Shown here: positions 33,945 to 43,526 of the stretch, in pieces
Layout of the letters: each line of letters opens with the position of its first letter
Position numbering within the stretch: position 1 is the stretch's first letter
NCBI GenBank assembly: GCA_963701445.1
Contig: CAVPAM010000016.1
Coordinates: 4,166-68,165 of the forward strand
Direction: 5' to 3'
DNA: 64,000 nt
Source of the DNA: CAKZLS01 sp963701445
GTDB taxonomy: Bacteria > Pseudomonadota > Alphaproteobacteria > Rhodospirillales > Defluviicoccaceae
Translations under genes and position numbers: made by a program
Notes under the pieces: model-generated
Database searches by the model: none
What the model was told of the DNA's origin: nothing
What the model saw: only the letters and a program-made list of their open reading frames with translations

Positions 33945-35719
33945 ACCTTTTCGGACACTTCCAGGCCGAACTGCTGCGCGCCGTGGATGACCTCGTGTCC
34001 GAGGGGCGCCTGCCGCCCGATCTGGATACCACCAGGCTCGCGGTCGAGCCGCCGCGCGATCCGTCGCACGGCGATATCACCACCAACGCCGCCATGGTGC
34101 TCGCCCGTCCGGCGAACGCCAAACCCCGGGAGCTCGCGACCCTGCTGGCGGGGCGGTTGCTGAACATCGAGTCGGTGGAAACGGCGGAAATCGCCGGGCC
34201 GGGCTTCATCAACCTGCGGCTCGCCGATTCCTACTGGCACGCGCGCCTGGCCGAAATTCTCGCCGCCGGGGTGGCCTACGGCGACTCCGAGGCTGGCGCC
34301 GGCCGCGCGGTGAACATCGAGTACGTTTCCGCCAACCCGACGGGTCCGCTGCACGTGGGCCATGGCCGCGGCGCCGTGGTCGGCGATGCCCTCGCGTCGC
34401 TGTTGCTGAAGGCCGGCTACTCGGTGATGCGGGAGTATTACGTCAATGACGCCGGAAGCCAGGTGGACAAGCTCGCCGACGCGGCGTACTGGCGCTATCT
34501 GGTCGCGCTCGGGGACCGGATTCCCGCCGCGGCCGTCGAGACCTTCGTCGGCGACACGGCCCTGGAATACCGGGGCGACTACCTCGTGCCGGTGGGCGAG
34601 GCGCTGGCCCGGGATCATGGCGACGCGTTGTCGAACATGCCGCGCAACTCGTGGCTTCCCATCGTTCGGTCGTTCGCCATCGACGCCATGATGGGCCTGA
34701 TCCGCGAGGATCTGGAAACGCTCCACATCGCGTTCGAGACGTTCACCTCCGAGCGCGCGCTGGTGGATGGCGGCGCCGTGGATGACGCGCTGTCGGAACT
34801 GGAGGCGCGCGGGCTGATCTACACGGGCGTGCTCGAACCGCCGAAGGGAAAAACGCCCGACGATTGGGAGCCCCGGCCTCAAACCCTGTTCCGGGCGACC
34901 GAGTTCGGCGACGACGTCGATCGTCCGCTGATGAAATCCGATGGCTCGCGCACCTATTTCGCCACCGACATCGCCAATCACCGGGACAAGTACCGGCGGG
35001 GTTTCAAGACCATGATCGATGTCTGGGGCGCCGATCACGGCGGATACGTCAAACGGATGCGGGCGGCGGTCAAGGCCATCAGCGGAGGCGAGGGCGAACT
35101 CGACGTCAAGCTCTGCCAGATGGTCAATCTGCTGGATCGCGGCGAGCCCGTGAAGATGTCCAAGCGCGCCGGCACGTTCGTGACCTTGCGCGACGTGGTG
35201 GACCGGGTCGGCGCGGGCGTGTTCCGGTTCATCATGCTGACCCGGAAGAACGACGCCCAGCTCGATTTCGATTTCGAGAAGGTGACCGAGCAATCGCGGG
35301 AGAACCCGGTATTCTACGTGCAGTACGCGCATGCGCGATGCTGTTCGGTCATGCGCCACGCCGCCGCCGAGTTCGGCGCGGACGGGGTCGCCGACGAGGT
35401 CCTCGCCACCGCCGGGTTCGGTCATCTGACCGATCCGAGCGAGCTCGATGTGATCAAGACCATGGCGGGCTGGCCCCGTGTCGTCGAAAGCGCCGCCGAA
35501 GCCCACGAACCCCATCGTGTCGCCTTTTACCTGCAAGATCTGGCGGCCCTGTTTCACCTGCTTTGGAACAAAGGCAAGGATGACGCCCAACTGAGGTTCA
35601 TCCATCCCACCGACCGGCCGCTCACGCTGGCGCGCCTGGCCCTGGTGCGAAGCGTGCAACTGGTGATCGCGTCGGGGCTCCGGGTGATCGGCGTCGAGCC
35701 ATTGGAGGAACTGCGTTAA
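33941..35719 (+). CDS. argS: Arginyl-tRNA synthetase
   Basis: A 592-residue class I synthetase. ATG 33941 overlaps the dgt stop. Motifs: the HIGH-like VSANPTGPLHVGHGRGA, DVWGADHGGYVKRM, the KMSK motif as PVKMSKRAGTFVTLRD, and the C-terminal DALR anticodon-binding domain (FYLQDLAALFHLLWNKG). Length and motifs are complete. First essential gene of the dgt-argS-SPOR-nagZ operon. Confidence 0.96.
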   Translation: MNLFGHFQAELLRAVDDLVSEGRLPPDLDTTRLAVEPPRDPSHGDITTNAAMVLARPANAKPRELATLLAGRLLNIESVETAEIAGPGFINLRLADSYWHARLAEILAAGVAYGDSEAGAGRAVNIEYVSANPTGPLHVGHGRGAVVGDALASLLLKAGYSVMREYYVNDAGSQVDKLADAAYWRYLVALGDRIPAAAVETFVGDTALEYRGDYLVPVGEALARDHGDALSNMPRNSWLPIVRSFAIDAMMGLIREDLETLHIAFETFTSERALVDGGAVDDALSELEARGLIYTGVLEPPKGKTPDDWEPRPQTLFRATEFGDDVDRPLMKSDGSRTYFATDIANHRDKYRRGFKTMIDVWGADHGGYVKRMRAAVKAISGGEGELDVKLCQMVNLLDRGEPVKMSKRAGTFVTLRDVVDRVGAGVFRFIMLTRKNDAQLDFDFEKVTEQSRENPVFYVQYAHARCCSVMRHAAAEFGADGVADEVLATAGFGHLTDPSELDVIKTMAGWPRVVESAAEAHEPHRVAFYLQDLAALFHLLWNKGKDDAQLRFIHPTDRPLTLARLALVRSVQLVIASGLRVIGVEPLEELR

Positions 35720-36612
35720 TGTCGATCCAGATCAAACCGGACATGGCCGATCGCATAAAGGTCAGCGAGGAAGCCCATGGGGACGAACCGCCGCCGCCGC
35801 GCGCCGGACGCAACTGGCGTTTGATCGCGGGCTGCGCCCTGGTCGTCGTGCTGGCCGTCGCGGCGGCGGTGACGGCCGGGCGATGGTTGTTCGGAGACTC
35901 GGAACAAGCCGCCCGGACGCCGGCGGAGGCGCCGTTGATCAAGGCCGACGACGCCCCGGTCAAGGTGCGCCCGGAAAATCCGGGCGGCATGCAGGTGCCC
36001 AACCGGGACATGCTCGTCTACCGCCGCCTCGAGGGGGCGAGCGAGCCTCCCCCCGTGGAGCGGTTGCTGCCCGGCGCGGAACAGCCGGTGGTGCCGCCGC
36101 GGCCGGTGGCGGCGCCCGGTCGCGAGCCCGAACCCGAGGCGGGCGACGCGGAGGCGGACAGCGCGGCGGCCGGCGAACAGCCGGAGATGGAGGCTTTTCC
36201 CAACCCCGTGGACGAGGTCGAAGACGAGGCCGCGACACCGGAGCCGGCACCGACCGCCGCCATTCCGCCCAAGCCGGTAAAGACCGTCAAGCCGGAGCCG
36301 GCGCCCGTCGTCGAAAAGCCGGCCGCGAGCCCAAGTCCCGCCCCGGTCCCGGCGGGCGGCGCCTACCAGGTGCAGTTGGCCGCCTTGTCGTCTCGCGATC
36401 ACGCGCAGGCGTCCTGGAGCCGGCTGAGCAAGAAGCACGCCGACGTCCTGGGCGGGCTCAAGGCCGATATCCTGAGGGCCGATCTCGGCGAGAAAGGGGT
36501 GATCTACCGGTTGCGCGCGGGTCCCGCCGGCGACGAAGCCGCCGCCCGGTCGCTGTGCGCGTCGCTGGCCGCGCGCAAGGTCGACTGTATCGTGGTCCGG
36601 CCCGGTGGGTAA
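35719..36612 (+). CDS. SPOR-domain inner-membrane protein
   Basis: A 297-residue protein whose ATG overlaps the argS stop by one base (TAATG). One membrane helix at about residues 35-56 (LIAGCALVVVLAVAAAVTAG) is followed by a Pro/Glu-rich periplasmic linker and a C-terminal SPOR domain (about 210-297: YQVQLAALSSRDHAQASWSR, YRLRAGPAGDEAAARSLC). SPOR domains bind denuded septal glycan, so it likely localises to the division site. It overlaps nagZ by 8 bases. Confidence 0.88.
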   Translation: MSIQIKPDMADRIKVSEEAHGDEPPPPRAGRNWRLIAGCALVVVLAVAAAVTAGRWLFGDSEQAARTPAEAPLIKADDAPVKVRPENPGGMQVPNRDMLVYRRLEGASEPPPVERLLPGAEQPVVPPRPVAAPGREPEPEAGDAEADSAAAGEQPEMEAFPNPVDEVEDEAATPEPAPTAAIPPKPVKTVKPEPAPVVEKPAASPSPAPVPAGGAYQVQLAALSSRDHAQASWSRLSKKHADVLGGLKADILRADLGEKGVIYRLRAGPAGDEAAARSLCASLAARKVDCIVVRPGG

Positions 36613-37642
36613 GGCGGCGAACACGCGTCCCAGGGCTGTCATTTTCGGGTTGGCCGGACCGGAACCGAGCGCGCGGGAGCGGGCGCTGTTCGCCGATGCC
36701 GATCCTCTGGGCTTTATCTTGTTCGCGAGGAATTGCGTCCGTCCGGAGCAGGTGCGGACGCTCGTCGCGGAGCTTCGCGCGACCGTCGGGCGGGACGACG
36801 CGCCGGTCCTCGTCGATCAGGAGGGCGGGCGGGTGCAGCGCATGGGGCCGCCGCACTGGCGGGCGGCGCCGCCGGCGGCGTGTTTCGCGGCGATGGCCGA
36901 GGCCGACGAAGCGGCCGCGCTCGAGGCCGCGTGGCTCAACGCGCGGCTGCTGGCGGCGGACCTGGCGGATCTCGGCATCACCGTCGACTGCGCCCCCGTG
37001 CTCGATATTCCGCAACCGGGCGCCCACGATGTCATCGGCGACCGCGCCGCCGGCGCCACCCCCGCGGAGGCCGCCATGTTCGGCCGGGTCACCTGCGGCG
37101 GATTGCTGGCCGGAGGAGTTCTGCCGGTGATCAAGCATCTTCCGGGACACGGACGCGCCACCGCCGACAGCCACGTGGGACTGCCCGTGGTGCGGGCCGC
37201 GCGCGACGAGTTGGAGCGGGTGGACTTCGCGCCGTTCCAGGCCTTGAACGGCATGCCGTGGGGCATGACGGCCCATGTTGTCTATACGGCATTGGACGAC
37301 GCCCGGCCCGCGACCATATCTCCCATTGTGATCGCGGATATCATTCGCGGCGCCATCGGCTTCGATGGCGTCCTGGTCTCCGACGATATCTGCATGGGAG
37401 CCCTTGGCGGCCCGATCGACCGGCGGGCGGCGGCGGCGCTGGCCGCCGGCTGCGATCTGGTCCTGCACTGCAACGGAGTATTCGAAGAAATGGAAAGCGT
37501 GGCCGCGGCCTGTCCGGCCGTCACTTCCGAAGCCCGGGACCGCCTGGAGCGGGCCGAGGCCCTGCGGCTCGCGCCGGAACCCTTTGACGCCGGCGAGGCG
37601 CGGATCCGTCTGGCGGCATTCCTCGATGGGATGACCGCATGA
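36605..37642 (+). CDS. nagZ: Beta-N-acetylglucosaminidase NagZ (GH3)
   Basis: A 345-residue GH3 enzyme using GTG 36605. Family motif KHLPGHGRATADSHVGLP supplies the Lys/His substrate contacts and the Asp-His catalytic acid pair, and LVSDDICMGAL carries the nucleophile Asp. VLVDQEGGRVQRM is also diagnostic. It removes GlcNAc from cytoplasmic anhydro-muropeptides in peptidoglycan recycling. It is coupled to the SPOR gene (8-base overlap) and to the M50 gene (ATGA-type 4-base overlap). Confidence 0.94.
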   Translation: MGKAANTRPRAVIFGLAGPEPSARERALFADADPLGFILFARNCVRPEQVRTLVAELRATVGRDDAPVLVDQEGGRVQRMGPPHWRAAPPAACFAAMAEADEAAALEAAWLNARLLAADLADLGITVDCAPVLDIPQPGAHDVIGDRAAGATPAEAAMFGRVTCGGLLAGGVLPVIKHLPGHGRATADSHVGLPVVRAARDELERVDFAPFQALNGMPWGMTAHVVYTALDDARPATISPIVIADIIRGAIGFDGVLVSDDICMGALGGPIDRRAAAALAAGCDLVLHCNGVFEEMESVAAACPAVTSEARDRLERAEALRLAPEPFDAGEARIRLAAFLDGMTA

Positions 37643-38328
37643 ACTGGGAGCAAATCGCGGTCGAGTTCTCGGTGTGGGTTCTGCCGGTTCTCCTCGCCGT
37701 CACCATTCACGAGGCGGCTCACGGCTGGGTCGCTTGGAAACTGGGCGACGATACCGCGTACAGCCTCGGCCGGGTGACCTTCAATCCGGTCCGCCACATC
37801 GATCCGTTCGGCACGGTCCTGATGCCGGCCCTGCTGCTGTTCCTGTCCGGCGGAAAGTTCATGTTCGGCTTCGCCAAGCCGGTGCCGGTGAATTTCATGA
37901 GGCTGCGAAAGCCCCGCCGGGACATGATCTGGGTGGCGGCGGCGGGCCCCGGCGTCAACCTGATGATGGCACTCGCGTGCGCCGTGCTGCTGCATGTGAC
38001 GCCGGCTCTTCCGGAGAGTTTCGGTCAATGGCTGGCGCTGAACCTGAACAACGCGATATGGATCAACGTCCTGCTGGCGGTGTTCAATATGCTGCCGCTG
38101 CCGCCGCTGGACGGCGGCCGGGTCGCCGTCGGGCTGTTGCCGGTGTCTCTCGCGCGGCCGCTGGCGAGGCTGGAACGCTATGGTTTGTTTATCATTATCG
38201 GCATGGTGTTTATCGTGCCCTGGATCGGTGCCAAGATGGGGGTGACGCTCAATGTCTTCGAGTGGCTGGTGGTGTATCCGGCGGCCCTTGTGACCCACGC
38301 AATCCTGACCCTCGCCGGGGTCCAGTGA
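37639..38328 (+). CDS. Site-2-protease-family (M50) membrane zinc protease
   Basis: A 229-residue polytopic protein. Zinc motif TIHEAAHGWVAW lies in the first membrane span and the third ligand motif NMLPLPPLDGGRV about 120 residues later, in the arrangement of compact S2P proteases. It lacks a PDZ domain. Substrates are unknown; it lies between nagZ and scpA in most alphaproteobacteria and may act in intramembrane proteolysis. Confidence 0.9.
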   Translation: MNWEQIAVEFSVWVLPVLLAVTIHEAAHGWVAWKLGDDTAYSLGRVTFNPVRHIDPFGTVLMPALLLFLSGGKFMFGFAKPVPVNFMRLRKPRRDMIWVAAAGPGVNLMMALACAVLLHVTPALPESFGQWLALNLNNAIWINVLLAVFNMLPLPPLDGGRVAVGLLPVSLARPLARLERYGLFIIIGMVFIVPWIGAKMGVTLNVFEWLVVYPAALVTHAILTLAGVQ

Positions 38329-39158
38329 GCGAGACGGCCATGATCGACGGCTTCGACGGCTTCGACGACAGCGACCAACGCCCGGACGCGGGGCCGATGA
38401 CGGCGTTCGTGGTCGATATCGACGGCTACGAGGGACCTCTCGACATCCTCCTGTCGCTGGCCCGCGATCAAAAGGTCGATCTCAAGCAGATATCGGTTTT
38501 GCAGCTCGCGGATCAGTACCTGGCCTTCGTCGCGGAAGCCCGGCGACTGGATCTCGAACTGGCCGCCGAGTATCTGGTGATGGCCGCGTGGCTGGCGTAC
38601 CTGAAATCGCGGCTTCTGCTGCCCGAACCGCCCGGCGCCGAGGAACCCTCCGGCGAGGCGATGGCCGCCGCCCTGACGTTCCAGCTGGAACGACTTGAGG
38701 CCATGCGCGAAGCGGGCCAGCACCTTCTGGCGCGAAACCAGCTGGGACAGGATTTCTTCGCGCGCGGTCAGCCGGAACAGTTCGGCGGCAACACGCTGAC
38801 CGTGCTGCAGGTGGATCTTTACGAGTTGCTGAAGGCGTACGGCGGATACCTGCAACGCCGCGAGGGCGCGAAGCCCCTGCGTATCGAACCGCACGACCTG
38901 CACTCGGTGGAGGATGCGCTGCGGCGGCTGCGGCAGAACCTCGGCGATGCTCCGAACTGGGAAAATCTGTGGCGATACCTGCCGCCCGGGACCTTCGAGG
39001 GGTTGCGCGAGGGGCGGCTGTCGGCGCGCTCGGCGCTGGCCGCCACGTTCGCGGCCAGCCTCGAGCTGGCGCGTGGCGGCGGGGTGAGGTTGCGGCAGAG
39101 CGAACCGTTCGGACCGATCTATCTGCGGTCGTCCGGAAAAGACGGGGAGGACGCATGA
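38325..39158 (+). CDS. scpA: Segregation and condensation protein A
   Basis: A 277-residue kleisin-type subunit of the SMC-ScpAB complex. GTG 38325 overlaps the M50 stop (GTGA); ATG 38340 is an alternative. Family features are GYEGPLDILLSLARDQKVDL at the N-terminus, EYLVMAAWLAYLKSRLLLP in the middle, and a C-terminal winged-helix with FEGLREGRLSARSALAATF. It bridges SMC heads to condense the chromosome. It overlaps scpB by ATGA. Confidence 0.92.
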   Translation: MSETAMIDGFDGFDDSDQRPDAGPMTAFVVDIDGYEGPLDILLSLARDQKVDLKQISVLQLADQYLAFVAEARRLDLELAAEYLVMAAWLAYLKSRLLLPEPPGAEEPSGEAMAAALTFQLERLEAMREAGQHLLARNQLGQDFFARGQPEQFGGNTLTVLQVDLYELLKAYGGYLQRREGAKPLRIEPHDLHSVEDALRRLRQNLGDAPNWENLWRYLPPGTFEGLREGRLSARSALAATFAASLELARGGGVRLRQSEPFGPIYLRSSGKDGEDA

Positions 39159-39826
39159 ACGACGTCGACCCCCAGCATCTGCGCCTCCTCGAGGCGGTTC
39201 TGTTCTCGTCGGCCGACGCGATGACCGAACAGAAGCTCGCGGACCGGCTTCCCGACGGCGCCGATCTCCCGGTGCTCCTGTTGGAACTGCGCAATCGCTA
39301 TTCCGGGCATGGCGTCAATCTGGTGCGCGCCGGCAAGACCTGGGCGTTCCGGACGGCGTCGGACCTGGCGCCGCTGCTGCGGGTGGACAAGCGGATCGAA
39401 CGCAAGCTGTCGCGGGCGGCGGTGGAGACCCTTGCCATCATCGCCTATCACCAGCCGGTGACGCGGGCGGAAGTGGAGGAGATCCGGGGCGTTCAGCTCA
39501 GCAAGGGCACGCTCGACGTGCTCCTCGACCAGGGATGGCTGCGGCCGAAGGGCCGGCGCCAGACGCCCGGCCGTCCGGTGACCTGGGGCACCACGGAGGC
39601 GTTTCTCGATCACTTCGGCCTGGAGAGCCTGTCCGATCTTCCGGGTATCGACGACTTGAAGGCGGCGGGACTTCTGGATACCCGGCCCGCCATCCAGGTT
39701 TACGGCGCGCGAGCCGGAGCCGAGGAGCGCGTTGCGGATGCCGACGCCGAAGATGACGCAGGCGATGACACGGATGACGTAGAAAACATCGAAGGTTGCG
39801 AAGACGAGGAAGACGCCAACGGGTAG
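39155..39826 (+). CDS. scpB: Segregation and condensation protein B
   Basis: A 223-residue winged-helix partner of ScpA. Motifs: LLEAVLFSSADAMTEQKLA, AAVETLAIIAYHQPVTRAEVEEIRG and GRPVTWGTTEAFLDHFGL. An unusual acidic tail (ADAEDDAGDDTDDVENIEGC) extends beyond the domain. Coupled to scpA. Confidence 0.93.
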   Translation: MNDVDPQHLRLLEAVLFSSADAMTEQKLADRLPDGADLPVLLLELRNRYSGHGVNLVRAGKTWAFRTASDLAPLLRVDKRIERKLSRAAVETLAIIAYHQPVTRAEVEEIRGVQLSKGTLDVLLDQGWLRPKGRRQTPGRPVTWGTTEAFLDHFGLESLSDLPGIDDLKAAGLLDTRPAIQVYGARAGAEERVADADAEDDAGDDTDDVENIEGCEDEEDANG

Positions 39827-39914
39827 GGCTCGCCGTGCCCCGTCATTGCGGCTCTTCAACCTTTCTGCCATTATCCGCCGGTAACGGGATAAGAAACCGA
39901 GAGAGTACAATTTT

Positions 39915-40160
39915 ATGGGCACATTCAGCATCTGGCACTGGCTGATCGTCTTGGTGGTCGTCCTGATCCTCTTCGGGGGACGGGGAAAGATCTCCCAGAT
40001 CATGGGCGATTTCGGGAAGGGGCTCAAAGCCTTCAAGAAAAGCGTCAAGGACGAGGAACCCGATGCGTCCGTCGGCGGCGACGAGCCGAAAGTCCTGAGG
40101 TCGGACTCGTCCGCCGCGACCGAAGCCGCCCGTGACAACGACAGGGCGGCCAAATCGTAA
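39915..40160 (+). CDS. tatA: Sec-independent translocase protein TatA
   Basis: An 81-residue protein with an N-terminal membrane helix (WHWLIVLVVVLILFGG), then RGKISQIMGDFGKGLKAFKK, the amphipathic helix and FGKGLK signature of TatA, and a charged tail. It oligomerises to form the twin-arginine export pore. First gene of tatABC. Confidence 0.95.
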   Translation: MGTFSIWHWLIVLVVVLILFGGRGKISQIMGDFGKGLKAFKKSVKDEEPDASVGGDEPKVLRSDSSAATEAARDNDRAAKS

Positions 40161-40245
40161 ACCCGTGTGGGAGGAGACCGGCGGCATCGTCCGGCGGCCG
40201 TCACAATGGGTCATTATTAACGACCGTTGGTATTAGTTAGCGGCC

Positions 40246-40710
40246 ATGTTGGACATCGGCTGGCAGGAGCTTTTTCTGATCGGAGTCGTTGCGCTGCTCG
40301 TGGTCGGTCCGAAGGACCTGCCGCGGACGCTGGGCGCCGTGGCTCGGATATACCGCAAGGTCCGGGACATGGCCGGGGAGTTCCAGAGCGGGATCTCGGA
40401 AATGGTTCGGGAAGCGGAACTGGACGACATCAAGCGCAGCGTGGAAAAAGCGGGGAGCTTCGACATGGAGAAGGAGCTCAAGGGCGCGGTCGATCCCACC
40501 GGCACCCTGAGCGACGATTTCGATCCGGAAGAGTTCAATCGCAAGCTCAAGGAAAGCGTCGAGGCCGGTCCGCCGCAAAGACGGATTGAAACCAAGGAGC
40601 CTCCGGCCGCCGGGTCCGGCGATGGCGGCGGTGCTCCGGCCCCGCCAAGCGAACCACCGCCAAGCGAACCACCGCCGAGCCATCCACGGCCCGGCGAGCC
40701 ACGAGAATAA
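40246..40710 (+). CDS. tatB: Sec-independent translocase protein TatB
   Basis: A 154-residue protein. Membrane helix GWQELFLIGVVALLVVGPKD with the conserved Gly-Pro hinge, then amphipathic LPRTLGAVARIYRKVRDM, and a Pro-rich tail (EPPPSEPPPSHP). It partners with TatC in the twin-arginine receptor. It lies 85 bases after tatA. Confidence 0.94.
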   Translation: MLDIGWQELFLIGVVALLVVGPKDLPRTLGAVARIYRKVRDMAGEFQSGISEMVREAELDDIKRSVEKAGSFDMEKELKGAVDPTGTLSDDFDPEEFNRKLKESVEAGPPQRRIETKEPPAAGSGDGGGAPAPPSEPPPSEPPPSHPRPGEPRE

Positions 40711-40772
40711 GCGGCACACCGGAAATGGCAGGGACGGACGGCGGGGACGCCCGCGCGGGGACGTAACGGGGC

Positions 40773-41633
40773 ATGGCGAAAGAGCAAGCAGACAGCGATA
40801 AAATGCCGTTGATCGATCATTTGATCGAGCTGCGCCGGCGGCTGCTCTATTCCGTCGTGGGGCTGCTGGTCCTGTTCTTCATCTGCTACGCCTTCGCGGC
40901 CGACATCTATGGATTCCTGGTCCGGCCGCTGGCTGAAATCCTGGAGGAGCAGGGCGGCGAGCGGCGGATGATCTACACCGCGCTCTACGAAGCCTTCTTC
41001 ACGTATATCAAGGTCGCGTTCTTCGCGGCGTTGTTTCTCGGCTTTCCCCTGATCGCCGCCCAGATCTGGATGTTCGTGGCTCCGGGACTGTACAAGAACG
41101 AAAAAAGAGCGTTTCTGCCGTTTCTTGTCGCGACCCCGATTCTGTTCTTTCTGGGCGGCGCGCTGGTCTACTACCTCATTTTTCCCATGGCCTGGTCGTT
41201 CTTCATCAGTTTCGAGGTTCCGGGAGGACCCGGCGCGCTCCCCATTCAACTGGAGGCCAAGGTCGATCAGTATCTTTCGCTGGTCATGCGCCTGATCTTC
41301 GCGTTCGGCCTGTGCTTCCAGCTTCCCGTGCTGATGACGCTGCTGGCCCGGGTCGGGATGATTTCCTCCCAGGGGATGAAGGACAAGCGCAAGTACGCCA
41401 TTGTCCTCGCGTTCGTCGCCGCCGCCATCCTCACGCCGCCCGACGTGATCAGTCAGATCGGCCTCGCCGTTCCGACCATCCTGCTCTACGAGATATCGAT
41501 CGTGTGTGTTCGCTTGGTGGAAAAGCAGCGCGCCGCCGAGGAGGAAAAAGACCACAACGTGGATGCCGAGGACATCGAGGGGGAGGACGATGAACAAGAC
41601 CACGAACACGAGGACGCTCGGGAAAAGCCCTGA
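40773..41633 (+). CDS. tatC: Sec-independent translocase protein TatC
   Basis: A 286-residue, six-span membrane protein, the core twin-arginine signal receptor. Motifs: PLIDHLIELRRRLLYSVVG at the N-terminus (conserved HLxELRxR), and FYKNEKRA-like LYKNEKRAFLPF, with YLSLVMRLIFAFGLCFQLP in the later spans. The C-terminal tail is highly charged (DVDAEDIEGEDDEQDHE-like). In most relatives serS follows directly; here an EAL gene intervenes. Confidence 0.95.
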   Translation: MAKEQADSDKMPLIDHLIELRRRLLYSVVGLLVLFFICYAFAADIYGFLVRPLAEILEEQGGERRMIYTALYEAFFTYIKVAFFAALFLGFPLIAAQIWMFVAPGLYKNEKRAFLPFLVATPILFFLGGALVYYLIFPMAWSFFISFEVPGGPGALPIQLEAKVDQYLSLVMRLIFAFGLCFQLPVLMTLLARVGMISSQGMKDKRKYAIVLAFVAAAILTPPDVISQIGLAVPTILLYEISIVCVRLVEKQRAAEEEKDHNVDAEDIEGEDDEQDHEHEDAREKP

Positions 41634-41831
41634 AGCACGGCGGTCCCGGTCACTGGGGCCTCGCGGGATGCAAGTCCGCCACGACGGGGCGGGAGTGCTT
41701 TTCATTCCTCTTGGTCCAACCGCATCTTGACCGGGAAATTCCGTTCCTCTAACCGGTTAGGGGGGTGAGCGGCGGTCTTCGGTTGACCTGTTGTCCATGA
41801 TCGGGGCGCCGAGGCGAGGGGCGTTTTGTCG

Positions 41832-43408
41832 ATGGGTCGGGGTTTGATCGTTCTCGCCATTGTTTCTGGGCTTCTCGCGGGCGCCATTCCCTACGGCGTG
41901 TTCCTCCAACGGTCCTGGAACGAGTTCATCGCCGGAGAAAAAATCTACCTGAAGACGCTTGCGTCCGCCGTGGCGGCGCGGTCCGAGCATGTTCTCAAGG
42001 GATCGATGGACCTGCTGGCCGAGATCGCCGGCCATCCCTTGCCGCACTGCTCCGACGGTCACCTCGCCGCGCTCGTGACGGCGGCCAGGAGCGAGACCTA
42101 CGTGCGAGAGATCGGTGTCTATTCCGACCTCTGGATGGCGTGTACGTCGTCCGGCGCCATCGACATTCCGTGGCGGCCACCAGAGCCGGAATGGCGCGTC
42201 AAATCGGGCTACGGGGTGGTCCCGGCTCAGGCGGCCATGGGCTCCCTTGGCGAAACAACGATCACTCTGACCTTCCGGAACCACGCCTTGTCGGTGGACG
42301 CCGCGCCCCTGGTCGAAGCCGCCGGCGACGCGGAGGGGGCCGTGTCGGTGGCGGTGGGACACGCGGAGTCGAGACAGGCCCTGGCATGGTTCGGCGACCG
42401 CGAGCTGTTGAGCGCGGCGTTTTCGGAACGGGACGCGGGCCGGGTCCGGAACACGCATCGGGCTCTTCGTCGAGGTCAAGTCGAGCACCACGCCGGTGTT
42501 TGTCGTGGCCAGCGAACCCGCCAGCGATCTCGCGGGTCGCTGGCGGGCGAAGGTGGTTGCCGCTGGGGCTGCTGGCCTTCTTGGTCGCGGCGGCGGTTGC
42601 CGGGCTGATCTTCTTCGTCGGCCGCTGGCGCCTGTCCCCGGCGAATACCATCCGGTACGCGGTGAAAAAGCGCGAGTTCAACGCCAAGTATCAGCCGATC
42701 ATCGACCTGAAGACCGGACTTTGCGTCGGCGCGGAGGCTCTCGCCCGGTGGCGGCGGCCCGATGGTACCGTGGTCCGGCCCAACGGGTTCGTCCCGTTCG
42801 CCGAGGACAACGGATTGATCGAGTTGATCACCGATCAAATGATCAAACGGATTATCGAGGACCTGGGAGGGTTACTGAGGTCCAACCCCGACCTTCACGT
42901 TGCCATCAACATCACGCCCGGCGAGTTCCAGAGCGACGAAACGGTGGCCATCATGAAGCGGATGGTCGAGGAGTCGGGCATCGAGTCGCGGCAGATCGTC
43001 CTGGAGGCGACGGAACGTTGCCTGATGGACCCGAACACGGCGCGCGGCATCATATCCAAGCTGAGAGCCAACGGACATCGGATCTCCATCGACGATTTCG
43101 GCACCGGTTACTCGAGCCTGTCGTATCTTCAGACGCTGGATGTGGACAGCCTGAAGATCGACAAGAGCTTCGTCGAAGCCATCGACGCCGACGCCGCCAC
43201 CAGCGGCGTGGTTCCCCATATCATCGACATGGCGCGCGCGCTGAACCTGACGGTCATCGCCGAAGGCGTGGAGACGGAAGCCCAGGCCCGGTTTCTTCGC
43301 GAGCGCGACGTGCCCTACGCCCAGGGCTGGTTGTTCAGCAAGGCGTTGACGGCGAGCGAGTTCGCGGCCTTCGTCGGCGAGAATCCGATCGCCGATCCGT
43401 CCCCTTGA
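41832..43408 (+). pseudogene. EAL-domain cyclic-di-GMP phosphodiesterase with CSS-type periplasmic sensor (two frameshifts)
   Basis: Read across three frames this is about 525 codons. N-terminal membrane helix LIVLAIVSGLLAGAIPYGVF, a periplasmic region with the Cys pair of CSS-motif sensors (PHCSDGHL and WMACTSSG), a second helix (LLAFLVAAAVAGLIFFVG), and a complete EAL domain: GAEALARW, NITPGEF, EATERCL, IDDFGTGYSSLSYL, LKIDKSFV, AEGVET and AQGWLFSKAL, all catalytic residues present. In the family, disulfide status of the CSS domain sets hydrolysis of c-di-GMP. Indels are needed near 42445 and 42556; the sequence is otherwise well conserved, so sequencing error is plausible. It sits between tatC and serS. 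Confidence 0.82.
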
Positions 43409-43488
43409 GTCATGCGCGGGCGCCTTGAGCCGGCAAGCCGGTCCCTGGGGCCGGAGACCAATCCTTGACCGACTCGCGGGCTTCGGTT

Positions 43489-43510
43489 AACCCCCCTTGA
43501 CGGGGGTTTT
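43489..43510 (+). terminator. Hairpin terminator upstream of serS
   Basis: AACCCCC-(CTTGA)-CGGGGGTTTT stem-loop followed by T-rich sequence, between the EAL stop and the serS ribosome-binding site (AGGAG). Probably ends the EAL transcript; read-through or attenuation before serS cannot be excluded. Confidence 0.6.
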
Positions 43511-43526
43511 AGGAGCGAATGGTTCG

